A stretch of 64,000 bases of DNA from Astragalus membranaceus (GCA_039519185.1 CM076849.1:33351109-33415108); one strand, 5' to 3'. Counted from the stretch's first letter, positions 21,201 through 32,339 are shown. Made by a program: numbers and translations. Notes: generated by a model from the letters alone, not told the origin.

Positions 21201-21964
21201 TGGCATCACTACACCTATGGCTTCAACTACCAGATTAAGCAAGTTTGGCACAGATACCATGCCTCAGCCTCATCAATATAGATCCTTGGTGGGTGCCTTG
21301 CAGTACATCACACTTACTAGGCCTGACATTGCATACTCTGTTAATAAGGTGTGCCAGTTTCTGAGTGCACCCCTTGAAACACATTGGAAAGCTGTCAAAA
21401 GAATTCTACGATACTTAAGCAGCACTTCTCACTTTGGTCTTCATCTTCAACCTGCTTCTGGCACTGTTCCTCTCAGCATCAGGGCCTACAGTGACTCTGA
21501 TTGGGGCAGTGACCCTGATGACAGACGCTCTACATCCGGGTCCTGCATATTCTTAGGACCTAACTTGGTGTCTTGGTCTTCCAAAAAGCAAACTCTGGTG
21601 GCACGCTCAAGTGCAGAGGCAGAGTACAGAGGGTTAGCTAATTCCACAGCTGACCTGTGTTGGATTCAATCTCTTCTGCAAGAATTAAGAGTGAAGCATC
21701 AAGTTCCTACTCTGCTTTGTGACAATCAAAGTGCAGTAGCAATTGCTCACAATCCTATTTTACATTCCAAGACCAAGCATCTAGAGCTAGACATTCACTT
21801 TGTGAGAGAAAAGGTCCTTGCTAACAGTCTCAGAGTGATTCATGTTCCTGCTTACAATCAGCTTGCAGATGCACTTACAAAGCCACTTGGAGCACCTCAG
21901 TTCCTGGAACTCAGAAGCAAGCTTAAAGTTGTGCCCTTACCCAACATTCAGCTTGAGGGGGGAG
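21201..21964 (+). pseudogene. Extra copy of the copia pol 3' end (RNase H)
   Basis: It repeats 25859-26622 almost exactly, with about one base difference. It encodes RPDIAYSVNKVCQF, YSDSDWGSDPDDRRSTSG and SSAEAEYRGLANS, the C-terminal RT and RNase H part of Ty1/copia pol. It runs straight into the 5' LTR at 21965, so the order is pol-end, LTR, full element, LTR. That is the pattern left by recombination between LTRs of two copies followed by loss of the left part. Confidence 0.95.
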
Positions 21965-22222
21965 TGTTAGGGAACAAGAGTTCCAAGGCTAGAAGTCAAA
22001 GTCAATGTAATGATGAGTCATCAGTCTATATAGTCAGCATTATTGCTGACATGGCAATGCTGTTAGGAAAAGTCAGATTCAGTTAGTTAGAGTTGGTTAG
22101 CTTCTGTTATGCAGTTAGATTGTAACCAGTGTATAAAAGCTTTGTAACTGATTCAGTATAATCAATGGAGTTCACTTTCAGTTCTCAACTCTTTCTCTGT
22201 AACTCCATCTCTTACATTTACA
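21965..22222 (+). repeat. 5' LTR of the copia element
   Basis: 258 bp, TG...CA. It contains a TATA box TATAAAAG at 22132-22139, the likely start region for element transcription. It carries a 4-bp TATA insertion relative to the 3' LTR. Confidence 0.95.
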
Positions 22223-22289
22223 TGGTATCAATCGCTCAGCACCGATCTTGAGCCTGCTTCCGCCACCAAATCTTCTTCCGCCAACAACA

Positions 22290-25200
22290 ATGGCCTCCAC
22301 CTCCGAAGGCGCTTCACCTTCTGCAAATACCTCCATCTTCAATGGCGCCACAAATTCTTCTGCTACAACACACTTTGCTGCGGGTCCTAAACTATCAATC
22401 AAATTGGACGACAAGAACTTTCTTCTATGGAATCAGCAGGTAGAAGGAGTAGTCAAGATGCACAAATTGCATCGCCTCCTTGTAAATCCTACGATTCCTC
22501 CAAAATATGCAACTGAAGCTGATAGGATCGCAGACAATGTTTCAGAAGATTTCGAGAAATGGCTTGTTCAGGATCAAACTCTGTTTACGTGGTTACTCTC
22601 CACGTTATCTGAATCTGCTCTCACTCGCGTGCTCACATGTCATCATTCATGGCAGATCTGGGAGAAAGTCCAACAACACTATTTCTCGCATCTGAAAGCG
22701 AAGGTTCGTCAGCTACGTAGTGAATTGAAAAACACAAAGAAAGGTGCACGATCCATATCTGACTTCGTCACCAAAGTGCATTCTCTCGCTGATTCGTTAA
22801 TCTCTGCTGGTGAATCTGTTTCCGATTCATACCTCATTGATGTTCTCCTTGACGGCCTGCCGGAGGAATACAATTCCTTCGTGATGATGATTTTCAGTAA
22901 ACCTGAGACGCCATCGCTTTCGGAGATTGAGTCATTGCTCCTAGTTCAAGAATCTCAACTTGATAAGTTCAGGCAAGAACTTGTTATGGCCAACGCCACT
23001 GCCAATGTCGTCCAAGTTTCTGGCAATTCCAGTCACGGCGACAATCGCAATTCAGATCGTGCACAAGGTGCTCGACAAAATGCTGCACCGAACTACAACA
23101 ACCGTGGCCGTGGACGCCAGGCTCGTGGCCGTGGTCGTGGTCGTGGTAGGAACACCTCTTCTTCTGGATCTAGACCTACCTGTCAGTTATGTGGAAGGTA
23201 TGGTCACTCTGTTCTTGATTGTTGGTTTCGTTTTGATGAAACCTTTGTTCCTCCACCTCACCTCCTCAACAATAATTCTACCACCAATGATGATGCTTCT
23301 GCCACTGCTACCAACAATGAGACCACTGAATCCACGCCTACTGTGAATTTTGCTGAGGCATTGCCTCTTGATGCAACAGGTATATCTTCCCTTTCCTCTA
23401 AATTTAGCACATCCTTTGATAATTGGCGTGGAGACACTGGTGCTTCTCACCATGTGACTCACAACCAAGCTAATTTACAGCAATGTGTTCCTTACAAAGG
23501 TAAGGCTAGAGTCACTATGGGCAATGGAAACAGTTCTGCTATACATGCCATAGGCTCTGCACAATTTAACTCTCCCATTCATCCTCACATAAACCTTGTG
23601 CTTAATAAGATGCTTTATGTTCCTCACATGACCAAAAACTTACTGTCAGTTTCTCAATTTGTTAAAGACAATCGTGTTTATTTTGAATTTCATGATCCTT
23701 ACTGTTTGGTCAAATCACAGGGCTCTAATGAAGTTGTGCTTCAAGGCTTACTAGGCAAGGATGGTTTATACACATTCAAAGGCCTGCCTATAGCACAATC
23801 TCACAAGTCCGCTTTAATCACTACTGATGCTTCAGCTAATAATACTACTTCACCTACTACTTGTTCTGTTACTGCTTCTTTGTCTGTTTCTCCACAATCT
23901 TTGTGGCATGCTAGATTAGGACACTCTAATTTCCAAGTTGTTGCTCACATTATGAAAGCTTGTAACATGAATTCATCCAATAAAACTTCATTTAGTTTCT
24001 GTCATGCCTGCAACATTGGAAAATCACACAGAATTTTTGCACCTGCTTCTAATACACAGTATCACACACCTTTTGAATTGATTTATACTGATCTTTGGGG
24101 CCCTGCTCCTGTTGTATCTAGCTCAGGATACACTTATTATGTTGCTTTTGTTGATGCTTGCACTAGGTTCACTTGGTTGTACTTTCTTAAACAAAAATCT
24201 GACACATTGAATGCCTTTAAATTATTTCACAAATTTGTTCAAACACAATTCTCTGCCACAATCAAAATGGTCCAATCTGATGGGGGTGGTGAGTATCTTC
24301 CTTTCACCAAATATCTGGCCACCTTGGGTGTTGTGCACAGGTTCTCCTGTCCTTATACTTCTCACCAAAATGGTACAGTAGAAAGGAAACATAGGCACAT
24401 TCAAGAAATGGGTCTCACTTTATTGTCTCATGCATCTATTCCCCTTAAGTATTGGGATCATGCCTTCACCTCTGCAGTTCATGTCATTAACAGAGTCCCT
24501 ACCTCGAGTCTGTCATCCTTCATTTCTCCTTTCCAGGCTCTCTATCATGCCACTCCCAATTACAAACAATTCAAGGTCTTTGGCTGTGCTTGTTACCCTC
24601 ACCTTAGGCCTTACAACAAACACAAATTTGATTTTAAAAGTACTCAATGTGTCAATCTTGGTCTCTCACCAACTCACAAGGGATTCAAGTGTCTTACCTC
24701 AGAGGGCAAAATCATAATTACTAAGGATGTCAATTTCAATGAAGAACACTTTCCTTATCCATCTCTATTTCCCACCACATCCACCCCTGAGCCCTCTTCT
24801 AATTCTGATCAGTCTTCAGGCAATTTCCTTATTCCCACCTTCAGTACAGACACTTCTGTCACCTTCAGTGCAGACACTTCTGTCACTTCACCCTCCAATT
24901 CACTTAATCAAACACCTACTTCAGTAACACCTAGTCCTATCTCCTCTGAGTCTCCTTCCCCTGTACCCTCCCCCTCTCCATTGCCTCCACCAGTCACTAA
25001 AACCCACCACATGGTCACCAGATTACAAACTGGCTCTTTGAAACCAAAGGTGTTTCTCACTCAACTTACTCCTACTACTGTCAAGCAAGCCTTGACTGAC
25101 CCCAAATGGCAACAGGCTATGCAGGCAGAATATCAAGCATTGATAAATAACAACACTTGGTCTCTCACTTCTCTTCCTCCAAATAGGAAAGCAATTGGTT

Positions 25201-26687
25201 GTAAGTGGGTGTATAGGATCAAAGAAAATCCAGATGGAAGCATCAACAAGTATAAAGCACGACTTGTAGCCAAAGGCTACAGTCAGATACCTGGTCAGGA
25301 CTTTGGAGAGACTTACTCCCCAGTTATCAAACCTGCCACTATCAGAATATTATTCACTTTGGCAGTCACTAACAGATGGCAGATTCGCCAAATTGACATC
25401 AACAATGCATTCATTAATGGAAACCTTGATGAAGAGATCTATATGGTCCAACCCCCTGGCTTCATTAACAGTGACAAGTCACTGGTCTGCAGGCTGCATA
25501 AGTCCTTATATGGACTCAAACAAGCCCCAAGGGTCTGGCACGAAAGGCTTAAGCAAGTTCTCAATCAGTTTGGCTTTCTCCCAAGAAAGTGTGACTCTTC
25601 TTTATTCATTTACTCAGCTACTGGTGTGCAATTATTTGCCTTAGTATATGTGGATGATATCCTGTTGACTGGCACCTCTCCCTCTCTAATACATGATCTC
25701 ATTCACAAGCTGAACATCACATTTGCTCTTAAGGACCTAGGTACACCAGATTATTTCCTTGGAATTGAAGTCAGATATCAATCAAATGGCTCTATTATTC
25801 TTACTCAGGCCAAATATGTCAAAGACCTACTGCACAAGGCTTCTATGCTTGATTGCAATGGCATCACTACACCTATGGCTTCAACTACCAGATTAAGCAA
25901 GTTTGGCACAGATACCATGCCTCAGCCTCATCAATATAGATCCTTGGTGGGTGCCTTGCAGTACATCACACTTACTAGGCCTGACATTGCATACTCTGTT
26001 AATAAGGTGTGCCAGTTTCTGAGTGCACCCCTTGAAACACATTGGAAAGCTGTCAAAAGAATTCTACGATACTTAAGCAGCACTTCTCACTTTGGTCTTC
26101 ATCTTCAACCTGCTTCTGGCACTGTTCCTCTCAGCATCAGGGCCTACAGTGACTCTGATTGGGGCAGTGACCCTGATGACAGGCGCTCTACATCCGGGTC
26201 CTGCATATTCTTAGGACCTAACTTGGTGTCTTGGTCTTCCAAAAAGCAAACTCTGGTGGCACGCTCAAGTGCAGAGGCAGAGTACAGAGGGTTAGCTAAT
26301 TCCACAGCTGACCTGTGTTGGATTCAATCTCTTCTGCAAGAATTAAGAGTGAAGCATCAAGTTCCTACTCTGCTTTGTGACAATCAAAGTGCAGTAGCAA
26401 TTGCTCACAATCCTATTTTACATTCCAAGACCAAGCATCTAGAGCTAGACATTCACTTTGTGAGAGAAAAGGTCCTTGCTAACAGTCTCAGAGTGATTCA
26501 TGTTCCTGCTTACAATCAGCTTGCAGATGCACTTACAAAGCCACTTGGAGCACCTCAGTTCCTGGAACTCAGAAGCAAGCTTAAAGTTGTGCCCTTACCC
26601 AACATTCAGCTTGAGGGGGGAGTGTTAGGGAACAAGAGTTCCAAGGCTAGAAGTCAAAGTCAATGTAATGATGAGTCATCAGTCTAG
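22290..26687 (+). CDS. Ty1/copia gag-pol polyprotein
   Basis: 1465 residues from ATG 22290 (ACAATGGCC context). In order: gag UBN2-type domain (about 30-240; KLDDKNFLLWNQQVEGVV); zinc knuckle CQLCGRYGHSVLDC at about 298; aspartic protease DTGASHH at about 380; GAG-pre-integrase HARLGHSNF; integrase core with D (TDLWGP), D (QSDGGGEY) and E (NGTVERKH); reverse transcriptase (KWVYRIKENPDGS, catalytic YVDDILLTG at about 1119); RNase H (YSDSDWGSDPDDRRSTSG, SSAEAEYRG). The stop lies within the 3' LTR. All key catalytic residues are visible and I see no frameshift. The product would assemble as virus-like particles in the cytoplasm and integrate cDNA in the nucleus. Confidence 0.97.
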   Translation: MASTSEGASPSANTSIFNGATNSSATTHFAAGPKLSIKLDDKNFLLWNQQVEGVVKMHKLHRLLVNPTIPPKYATEADRIADNVSEDFEKWLVQDQTLFTWLLSTLSESALTRVLTCHHSWQIWEKVQQHYFSHLKAKVRQLRSELKNTKKGARSISDFVTKVHSLADSLISAGESVSDSYLIDVLLDGLPEEYNSFVMMIFSKPETPSLSEIESLLLVQESQLDKFRQELVMANATANVVQVSGNSSHGDNRNSDRAQGARQNAAPNYNNRGRGRQARGRGRGRGRNTSSSGSRPTCQLCGRYGHSVLDCWFRFDETFVPPPHLLNNNSTTNDDASATATNNETTESTPTVNFAEALPLDATGISSLSSKFSTSFDNWRGDTGASHHVTHNQANLQQCVPYKGKARVTMGNGNSSAIHAIGSAQFNSPIHPHINLVLNKMLYVPHMTKNLLSVSQFVKDNRVYFEFHDPYCLVKSQGSNEVVLQGLLGKDGLYTFKGLPIAQSHKSALITTDASANNTTSPTTCSVTASLSVSPQSLWHARLGHSNFQVVAHIMKACNMNSSNKTSFSFCHACNIGKSHRIFAPASNTQYHTPFELIYTDLWGPAPVVSSSGYTYYVAFVDACTRFTWLYFLKQKSDTLNAFKLFHKFVQTQFSATIKMVQSDGGGEYLPFTKYLATLGVVHRFSCPYTSHQNGTVERKHRHIQEMGLTLLSHASIPLKYWDHAFTSAVHVINRVPTSSLSSFISPFQALYHATPNYKQFKVFGCACYPHLRPYNKHKFDFKSTQCVNLGLSPTHKGFKCLTSEGKIIITKDVNFNEEHFPYPSLFPTTSTPEPSSNSDQSSGNFLIPTFSTDTSVTFSADTSVTSPSNSLNQTPTSVTPSPISSESPSPVPSPSPLPPPVTKTHHMVTRLQTGSLKPKVFLTQLTPTTVKQALTDPKWQQAMQAEYQALINNNTWSLTSLPPNRKAIGCKWVYRIKENPDGSINKYKARLVAKGYSQIPGQDFGETYSPVIKPATIRILFTLAVTNRWQIRQIDINNAFINGNLDEEIYMVQPPGFINSDKSLVCRLHKSLYGLKQAPRVWHERLKQVLNQFGFLPRKCDSSLFIYSATGVQLFALVYVDDILLTGTSPSLIHDLIHKLNITFALKDLGTPDYFLGIEVRYQSNGSIILTQAKYVKDLLHKASMLDCNGITTPMASTTRLSKFGTDTMPQPHQYRSLVGALQYITLTRPDIAYSVNKVCQFLSAPLETHWKAVKRILRYLSSTSHFGLHLQPASGTVPLSIRAYSDSDWGSDPDDRRSTSGSCIFLGPNLVSWSSKKQTLVARSSAEAEYRGLANSTADLCWIQSLLQELRVKHQVPTLLCDNQSAVAIAHNPILHSKTKHLELDIHFVREKVLANSLRVIHVPAYNQLADALTKPLGAPQFLELRSKLKVVPLPNIQLEGGVLGNKSSKARSQSQCNDESSV

Positions 26688-26876
26688 TCAGCATTATTGC
26701 TGACATGGCAATGCTGTTAGGAAAAGTCAGATTCAGTTAGTTAGAGTTGGTTAGCTTCTGTTATGCAGTTAGATTGTAACCAGTGTATAAAAGCTTTGTA
26801 ACTGATTCAGTATAATCAATGGAGTTCACTTTCAGTTCTCAACTCTTTCTCTGTAACTCCATCTCTTACATTTACA
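26623..26876 (+). repeat. 3' LTR of the copia element
   Basis: 254 bp, matching the 5' LTR except for a 4-bp deletion and few if any other changes. The pol stop codon at 26685-26687 lies inside it. Confidence 0.95.
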
Positions 26877-27044
26877 TCTGTGAGTTACCCTAATAGTCCT
26901 GTGAAGGTTAATGTTAATCTTTCTTATCCTGTTAATTTTGCTACTCTTTTGTCGGAATGGGTCCTTGTCGGGTTCTCTGCTTCCACTGGTGAATTGGTTG
27001 AAACTCATGACATTCTTTCCTGGTCTTTCACTTCCTTCCTGTAG
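26877..27044 (+). pseudogene. Lectin 3' fragment (duplicate of lectin 1 C-terminus)
   Basis: It is identical or nearly so to 17120-17287 and encodes the last 55 residues (SVSYPNSPVKVNVNLSYP, ELVETHDILSWSF). It starts exactly at the copia 3' LTR edge, so the copia element inserted in this lectin copy at codon 212 or so. The 5' three-quarters of this copy is missing: what lies left of the copia element is pol sequence, not lectin. The downstream poly(A) signal is kept. Confidence 0.95.
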
Positions 27045-27268
27045 AGAAAGGGTAGCTGTGGGGAGAAGAAAATAACGTGCTTGTTTGGTGAATGATTATG
27101 ATGCGCTTTTATGTTGCTAATTGCTATTGTTGATTTGTTGTAATGTTTATGTTCAACTAATAAAACGGGATAAAACTCCTCCCTCTCGAACTTCCCTGTC
27201 TAACACTCCGTCCCACCAGTAAAATTTGCCATGTCATTTACTTTTTGTTTTGAAATCGCAAAGTATAG

Positions 27269-27331
<63 letters not shown>

Positions 27332-27335
<4 letters not shown>

Positions 27336-27685
27336 CAGTAACTAGCAGCGCTGCGGTGGCTACTGTTGGTAGGTCTCTTGCGATCCAAGTGGAGTGTTGA
27401 AAGAATCTCGGAGGGGGCACCTGCGATGCCACTCCGACGCCCAAGTCAGTATAGGGAATAAGAGAGTAGTAATATTTAGGAATGAGAATGTACCTATTTA
27501 TGGCAATGTGAGCCAGTATTTATAGAGATTCGTGCAGGATTTGAGTAGTTAGATCGATCGGATGAATCTGAGTCATCCAAGTGTGAGAGCCATGAGTGGG
27601 CTGATTCTTTGGTGGATATGGATGAAAATGATTGGACCTATCCATGTCTAGTTGCTGAATGAGCCTCTTGGTCCAGTCCAGAACA
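27332..27685 (-). repeat. LTR of the gag-only element (3' LTR on its own strand)
   Basis: 354 bp bounded by TGTTCAG and CCAGAACA as read on +. Nearly identical to 18832-19185. It is followed by the polypurine tract of the minus strand. Confidence 0.9.
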
Positions 27686-29765
27686 GTTGCCCCCCAAGCC
27701 GAGATTATTTCGGAGGATGGTCTTGGCTTGAAGTCTTTGCTGACATCGTACCTGCCGGCTAATTCGCATTTGCAGGTTGTCCTGGGTCGTCCCGACGGGA
27801 TGGCCTGTTGCTGCCGATAGTGTCATTGCTTACGAAAGCACCTAATAGTTTGTGGTTACGAGACGTCTTCTTATCGCCGAGTAACTGTTTTCATGGCTTC
27901 GGTCAAGGAAGTGAACTCTTACCCTTTGCAAAATCTAACTTACTCCACAAGAGTGGGAGAGGCGAGACCCAAAGAGTGAGAAAAAGGGAGAATAGAACTG
28001 AGACCCCAAGGTCCCCTGCTTGTGCTTGTCTCCGTGCCTGGTGGCTGAGACCCGAGACCTCATGGTCTCTTGCCTGATGCGTGAGACCTCATGGTCTCAT
28101 TCGTGCTGCCTAAGACCTCATGGTCTCATGCCTTGCTGATGACTTCGCGCATGTGCGCCTTTTCCTTGGACCTTTGATTGAGTGGAGAGTTTAAGGTAGA
28201 CAGGTCGGTCTTGCCTTCATCATTGTAATGCACCAAAGATTAAGTATGAGATGCAAAAACCCAATCTTTTTGAGTTGGATTGGATCCGCCTTTTGCTTTG
28301 GCTTCCCGCCTGCTTGTCTGCCTCAGCAAGTTGCCTTAAATTGGCCGGTCGCGTTGTTAGTTGCGTTTCCGCCCACCTCTCTGTGGTTAATGGCTTTCCG
28401 GCTACTATGAATATATGAGCTTCTGTCAATTGAGCTTTTTGCAAAATTTCATTTATTCGTGATCTGAGTTGCTGAGGCGTGGGGAGCCGTTGTGATTTCT
28501 TTCTTGCTTAACGCATTCTGCCTTGTTGAGGTGTGAAGAGTCTTTGGATCTAGCTCGACGCATCTTGCTTAATTGAGGCGTGAGGAGCTTTTGGACTCTA
28601 CGCATTTCGGTCAGTTGAGGCGAGCCTTTGAGGCGAGGTTAGTCCTTTGAGGCGGGGAGAGCCATTGAGGCGAGGCGAGTCTTTGAGGCGAGGCGAGCCC
28701 TTGAGGGGAGCCTTTGATTCATCAGCTTGACGCGTCTTGCTCAATTGAGGTGAGGCGAGCCTTTGATTCATCAGCTCGATGCGTCTTGCTCAATTGAGGC
28801 GAGGCGTGCACATTACATCCATTTGAGGCGCATTCCATATACTTGAGGTGAGATCTTCCTTGTAACTCAACGCATTTCATCAGTTAGAGGCGAGATCTGC
28901 GCATTTCATTTCTTTGAAACGAGATATGCCTTGGAACTGGGCGCATCTCATCACTTTGAGGCGTGGCGAACGTCTTCTCTTCATGTGACGCGTATTGGCC
29001 TTCTGAGGTGTGAAGAGCCTTTCAAATTCGTTTCAGACTCTTCTCTCCTCATGATGCATCTTTGGCTTTTGAGGCGTCTGTCTGCTTTTGAGGCGTTTGT
29101 CTGTTGTTTCGAAACTTTACAGAGTCTTAGGTCTTCACCCACAGGTTCCATTTTTAATTTCAAACCTTTAAACTCATGTATTTGAAAAATTTGTTTCTTT
29201 GTTTGGGTCTTTAGACTTGAGACGTGAGATTTTGCAACGTCTTTCAGTAATCTGCATGCCTTCGTCGGTGTCTTGTTGCCAGGGATCTGAGACACGAGAC
29301 AGTTTCCGCAACACCTGAGAACAACAAATCTCATTCCCCACCAGCATCTATCTTTCGTATCCCTTCAACATGTTTTTGGGTAGGAGACAAGTGCATTTCG
29401 TACTGGAACGTATCTTGCAGTTTCGACCTTCAAGGCATCCGAACTGGGTTTTGAGCTCAACAGAAGAATTGTAGCTCTGCTTCTTAGCTTTCTAACGCAT
29501 GCTCACACGCCTTAATCGGAGAAACACGGACGAAGTTATGGTCTTCAGAATAGACAGCATCTCGCCTAGGCATTACATAGTGGGATCTCGCCCCTGGTTC
29601 CTCTCAACGCCCGTCAGCGCGCCTCGTGTCTGTGCCCTCATCGTTTGACGCCTGCTTGATTTTCGGGCCAGTGGGTCTTTTCGTTGGACTTAGGATTTTT
29701 TTTTGAGCCAGGTTTGACTTGCTTTTCGTGCTAAGCTACCGACGTTTGCTTGGACTGTTTGTAAT

Positions 29766-30020
29766 GAAGTACACCCTTGACACAGATTATCGGGACTCGG
29801 CCTGGATTGAACTCGTCCAATGGGGTTGTGACCACCAAGGTCAGCTTCAAGTATACCCTTGGCACAGTTTACCAGGACTCGGCCTGGATAGAACTCGTCC
29901 AACAGGGGTTGGGACCACCAAGGTCAGCTTAAAGTATACCCTTGGCAGAGTTTACCAGAACTCGGCCAGGATAAAACTCGTCCAACGGGGTTAATGTGAC
30001 CACCAAGGTCAGCTCAATTG
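29766..30020. repeat. 83-bp minisatellite, three copies
   Basis: Units begin GTA(C/T)ACCCTTGRCA and contain ACTCGGCC, AACTCGTCCAA and GACCACCAAGGTCAGCT. They start near 29769, 29850 and 29933, about 85-90% alike. Within the untranslated interior of the gag-only element. Confidence 0.9.
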
Positions 30021-30276
30021 AGAGAGTCATGAGATTCGTGCCTCGGTACATAGGGAAAACGGAAACGATCGTGGTGTCGCCCTCCTGCCACCCTTTATAC
30101 TGACAGTCTTTGTTTGTTTAGGCATGCCATGGCACACCGGATTCTTTTACCAGGATTCAAGGTACATGTTAGCGTCCAGTCACTTTGTGCGATCGTGCAT
30201 CTAAGGGATGTATCTGCAAAACCATCTTCTTGGGGTGATGATATTGGCTTGAAGCTGTTATTGGGGTTGCCCTTGT

Positions 30277-30385
30277 AGGCAAGGCAGTCCCTCTCTGTAA
30301 GCTGCGTCACTCCTGCAGGCCAGGCAGTCCCTCCCTGCAGGCTGCGTTGCTCCTTCAGGCCAGGCAGTCCCTCCCTGCAGGCTGT
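30277..30385. repeat. About 40-bp tandem repeat, three copies
   Basis: Repeats of CAGGCCAGGCAGTCCCTC followed by CCTGCAGGCTGCGT, in the gag-only element interior. Confidence 0.85.
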
Positions 30386-30841
30386 GTTAGGTCTCAAACT
30401 CGCCTTGCTCCATGCTTAACTATGAGGTTGGACCCTTTCTCTTTCTTACTCTTAAGGAATTTTTGGAACAAATGCTAACAATAATGAACTAGAGCTAAAG
30501 ACGATAATTGCAAAATGAATTTCAGTTAGTCATTCATATTGATCTTTTACATTTTGCATGAGTGCTTATTTTCTCAACTAGGCCTAGCTCTAGGTCCATG
30601 CCCTGGTGATTGTCTCCCTACTCAGAGTCGGGAGTCTCGTCTTCTTCTTCCTCTCGGGACTCATGAGGCGTCCCCTCCGCTTGGGCTTGCTCCAGCCATG
30701 GTTCTTCAATGGCCATGTAGGCCAGCTCGTCCTCTTCATAGTCCATGTGCTTTTAGGATCTTTGAAGGAAATCGACCAAGTCGCGGGGCTTGTTGATCCC
30801 GATTTCTCTTTGGAATAAGCTTCCTTTCTGGAGACCGTCCT

Positions 30842-31450
30842 TCATCCAAAAGAGCCTCCTTTTGTCTTCGAGGTTCCTAACGTTCGCAGCTTCTTTGTTG
30901 ATCCTTTCCAGAAATTCTCTAAGTGTTTATTTCTCTCCCTGTCTGATCCTTCAGACTTGGGCTTTAAGCGGGAAGCGGCAAAACAACGAGTTGTGAACAT
31001 CATAGCTAGCTGTCCCCAGGATGAGACCGAGTTTGACTTCAACTCCTGGAACCAAGTTAGTGTTGAATTCTCTAGAGTGAGGGGGAAGATCTTGCAGTGG
31101 ACGGGTTCCCTTGCCCCTCGGTAGCACATCATGATAGAGAAGTATGTCAGGTGGCTGTCAGGGTCCCCAGTCCCATCGTACATGTTGAGGGCTAGAAACT
31201 TCTCTAGGGCCTTAGGAATCGGACAATCATCAATCTTCCTAGTGAAGGGTCCCTCGTGGGAGAGCCATGGAGAGTCCCCAAGGTCTATGCCTTGGCGGTC
31301 ACGTCGGGCTGGAGATCTCCTCGAGGTAGATCTGTGGCGACGTCTCTTGTGGGTCTTGACTTGGCTCTGCGAACTCTCGTGAGAATTGGAGGTTGCTAGC
31401 GACGAGGTCCTGGAGGGAGAGTCCTCAAGCCAGTAGGTACCATCCGGCAA
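30842..31450 (-). pseudogene. Gag of the gag-only Ty3-type element, damaged
   Basis: The minus-strand frame carries an RS/RR-rich stretch (HKRRRHRSTSRRSPARRDR), then the retrotransposon gag core: FLALNMYDGTGDPDSHLTYF, MMCYRGAREPVHCKIFPLTL, LTWFQELKSNSVSSWGQLA, FTTRCFAA. A TGA lies just upstream near 31474, and N-terminal coding continues in other frames to about 31880, so the gene has frameshifts and stops. No zinc knuckle is seen before the frame ends. Gag-like proteins package element RNA; this one would need an intact copy elsewhere. Confidence 0.8.
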
Positions 31451-31946
31451 AGTTGGAGGGGTGCTTGGAGGTCAACCCGATCCTTGGTGCCTGCTGCGTC
31501 GGGGAGGAGAGTGACGAGCTCGCTTTCGTCTCGGTGGAGAGCGATGGTTGAGATGAGGCCTGGAGCTCACTGTCCTTGGGGGAGGAGTGCTCCAACGAGG
31601 ATGAGGTTGCTCAGACGTGGCTGCCATTCGCCTCTCTATCTGCCTGAGGCGCGTTTCTTGCTGCATCATAGCCTAAGTGCGGTTGCACAACAGGTCCAGG
31701 AGCTGACGGGTGGTCATGGCATCCTTAGGTTTGGACGGGGATCTGGATCGGCTGTGGAGCCGAGACTTGGATGGTGTCACTTGGAAAAGTGGCAGCAACA
31801 CCTTGTAGCGTGTCTTCAGGTTGGGGTTGAGACATGGCAATGCTTCAGACCCGGGGTCTACCTTGGGGTGCCATCGGAATGCAAGAGAAAACTCTTAAGA
31901 GATTGAAATGAGGTGAAAGCTAGACAGCTCCCACAGTGGTCGCCAA

Positions 31947-32297
31947 TATTCAGTACCTAGCAGCGCTGCGGTGGCTACTGTTGGTAGGTCTCTTGCGATC
32001 CGAGTGGAGTGTTGAAAAAATCCCGGAGAGGGCACCCGCGATGCCACTCTGACGCCCAAGTCAGTATAGAGAATAAGAGAGTAGTAATATTTAGGAATGA
32101 GAATGTACCTATTTATGGCAATGTGAGCTAGTATTTATAGAGATTCGTGCAGGATTTGAGTCGTTAGATCGATCGGATGAATTGGGCCTATCCATGTCCA
32201 TGTCTAGTTGCTGAATGGGCCTCTTTGGTAGATATGGATCAAAATGATTGAGCCTATACATGTCTAGTTGCTGAATGGGCCTCTTGGTCCAGTCCCG

Positions 32298-32301
<4 letters not shown>
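31947..32301 (-). repeat. LTR of the gag-only element (5' LTR on its own strand)
   Basis: 355 bp. The terminal dinucleotide at 31947 has mutated (TATTCAG instead of TGTTCAG), and several indels separate it from the other LTR. It is flanked on the right by (TA)n 32302-32339. Confidence 0.9.

Positions 32302-32339
<38 letters not shown>

Larger units (their letters stand above)
21965..26876 (+). mobile_element. Complete Ty1/copia LTR retrotransposon with intact polyprotein
   Basis: 5' LTR 21965-22222 (258 bp) and 3' LTR 26623-26876 (254 bp) start TGTTAGGG and end TTTACA. They differ mainly by a 4-bp TATA indel. The primer-binding site TGGTATCA starts right after the 5' LTR at 22223, matching initiator Met-tRNA. 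The polypurine tract TTGAGGGGGGAG precedes the 3' LTR. One uninterrupted gag-pol frame is present. Near-identical LTRs and an open frame mean a recent, possibly still active copy. It inserted into a lectin gene: the right flank is lectin sequence beginning TCTGT. Short LTRs and single frame suggest an Ale/Retrofit-like lineage, uncertain. Confidence 0.95.
26877..29687. repeat. Segmental duplicate of 17120-21187 (without the LINE)
   Basis: Lectin 3' end, 3' flank, (TA)n and the first 2.36 kb of the gag-only element repeat 17120-17494 plus 18756-21187 with a constant offset (9757 before the LINE site, about 8496-8500 after it). Scattered SNPs only. The LINE-like element is absent here, so it inserted in copy 1 after the duplication. 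Confidence 0.95.
27332..32301 (-). mobile_element. Gag-only Ty3-type LTR element (TR-GAG-like), complete
   Basis: LTRs 27332-27685 and 31947-32301 (about 355 bp). On the minus strand the element begins TGTTCGGGACTGG and ends in ...TGAACA. A primer-site-like TTGGCGACCACTGTGGGAG follows the minus-strand 5' LTR (31946 leftwards), and a polypurine tract GGCTTGGGGGGCAAC precedes the other. Both flanks are (TA)n, consistent with an ATATA target duplication. The 4.26-kb interior encodes only a damaged gag; there is no protease, RT, RNase H or integrase. This fits non-autonomous TR-GAG/LARD-type elements. LTRs differ by several substitutions and indels, so the insertion is older than the segmental duplication. 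Confidence 0.85.

Noticed and set aside
29766..30385. Regular repeats as a CRISPR array
   Set aside because: Units are directly tandem with no unique spacers, in a plant LTR element; they are minisatellites.
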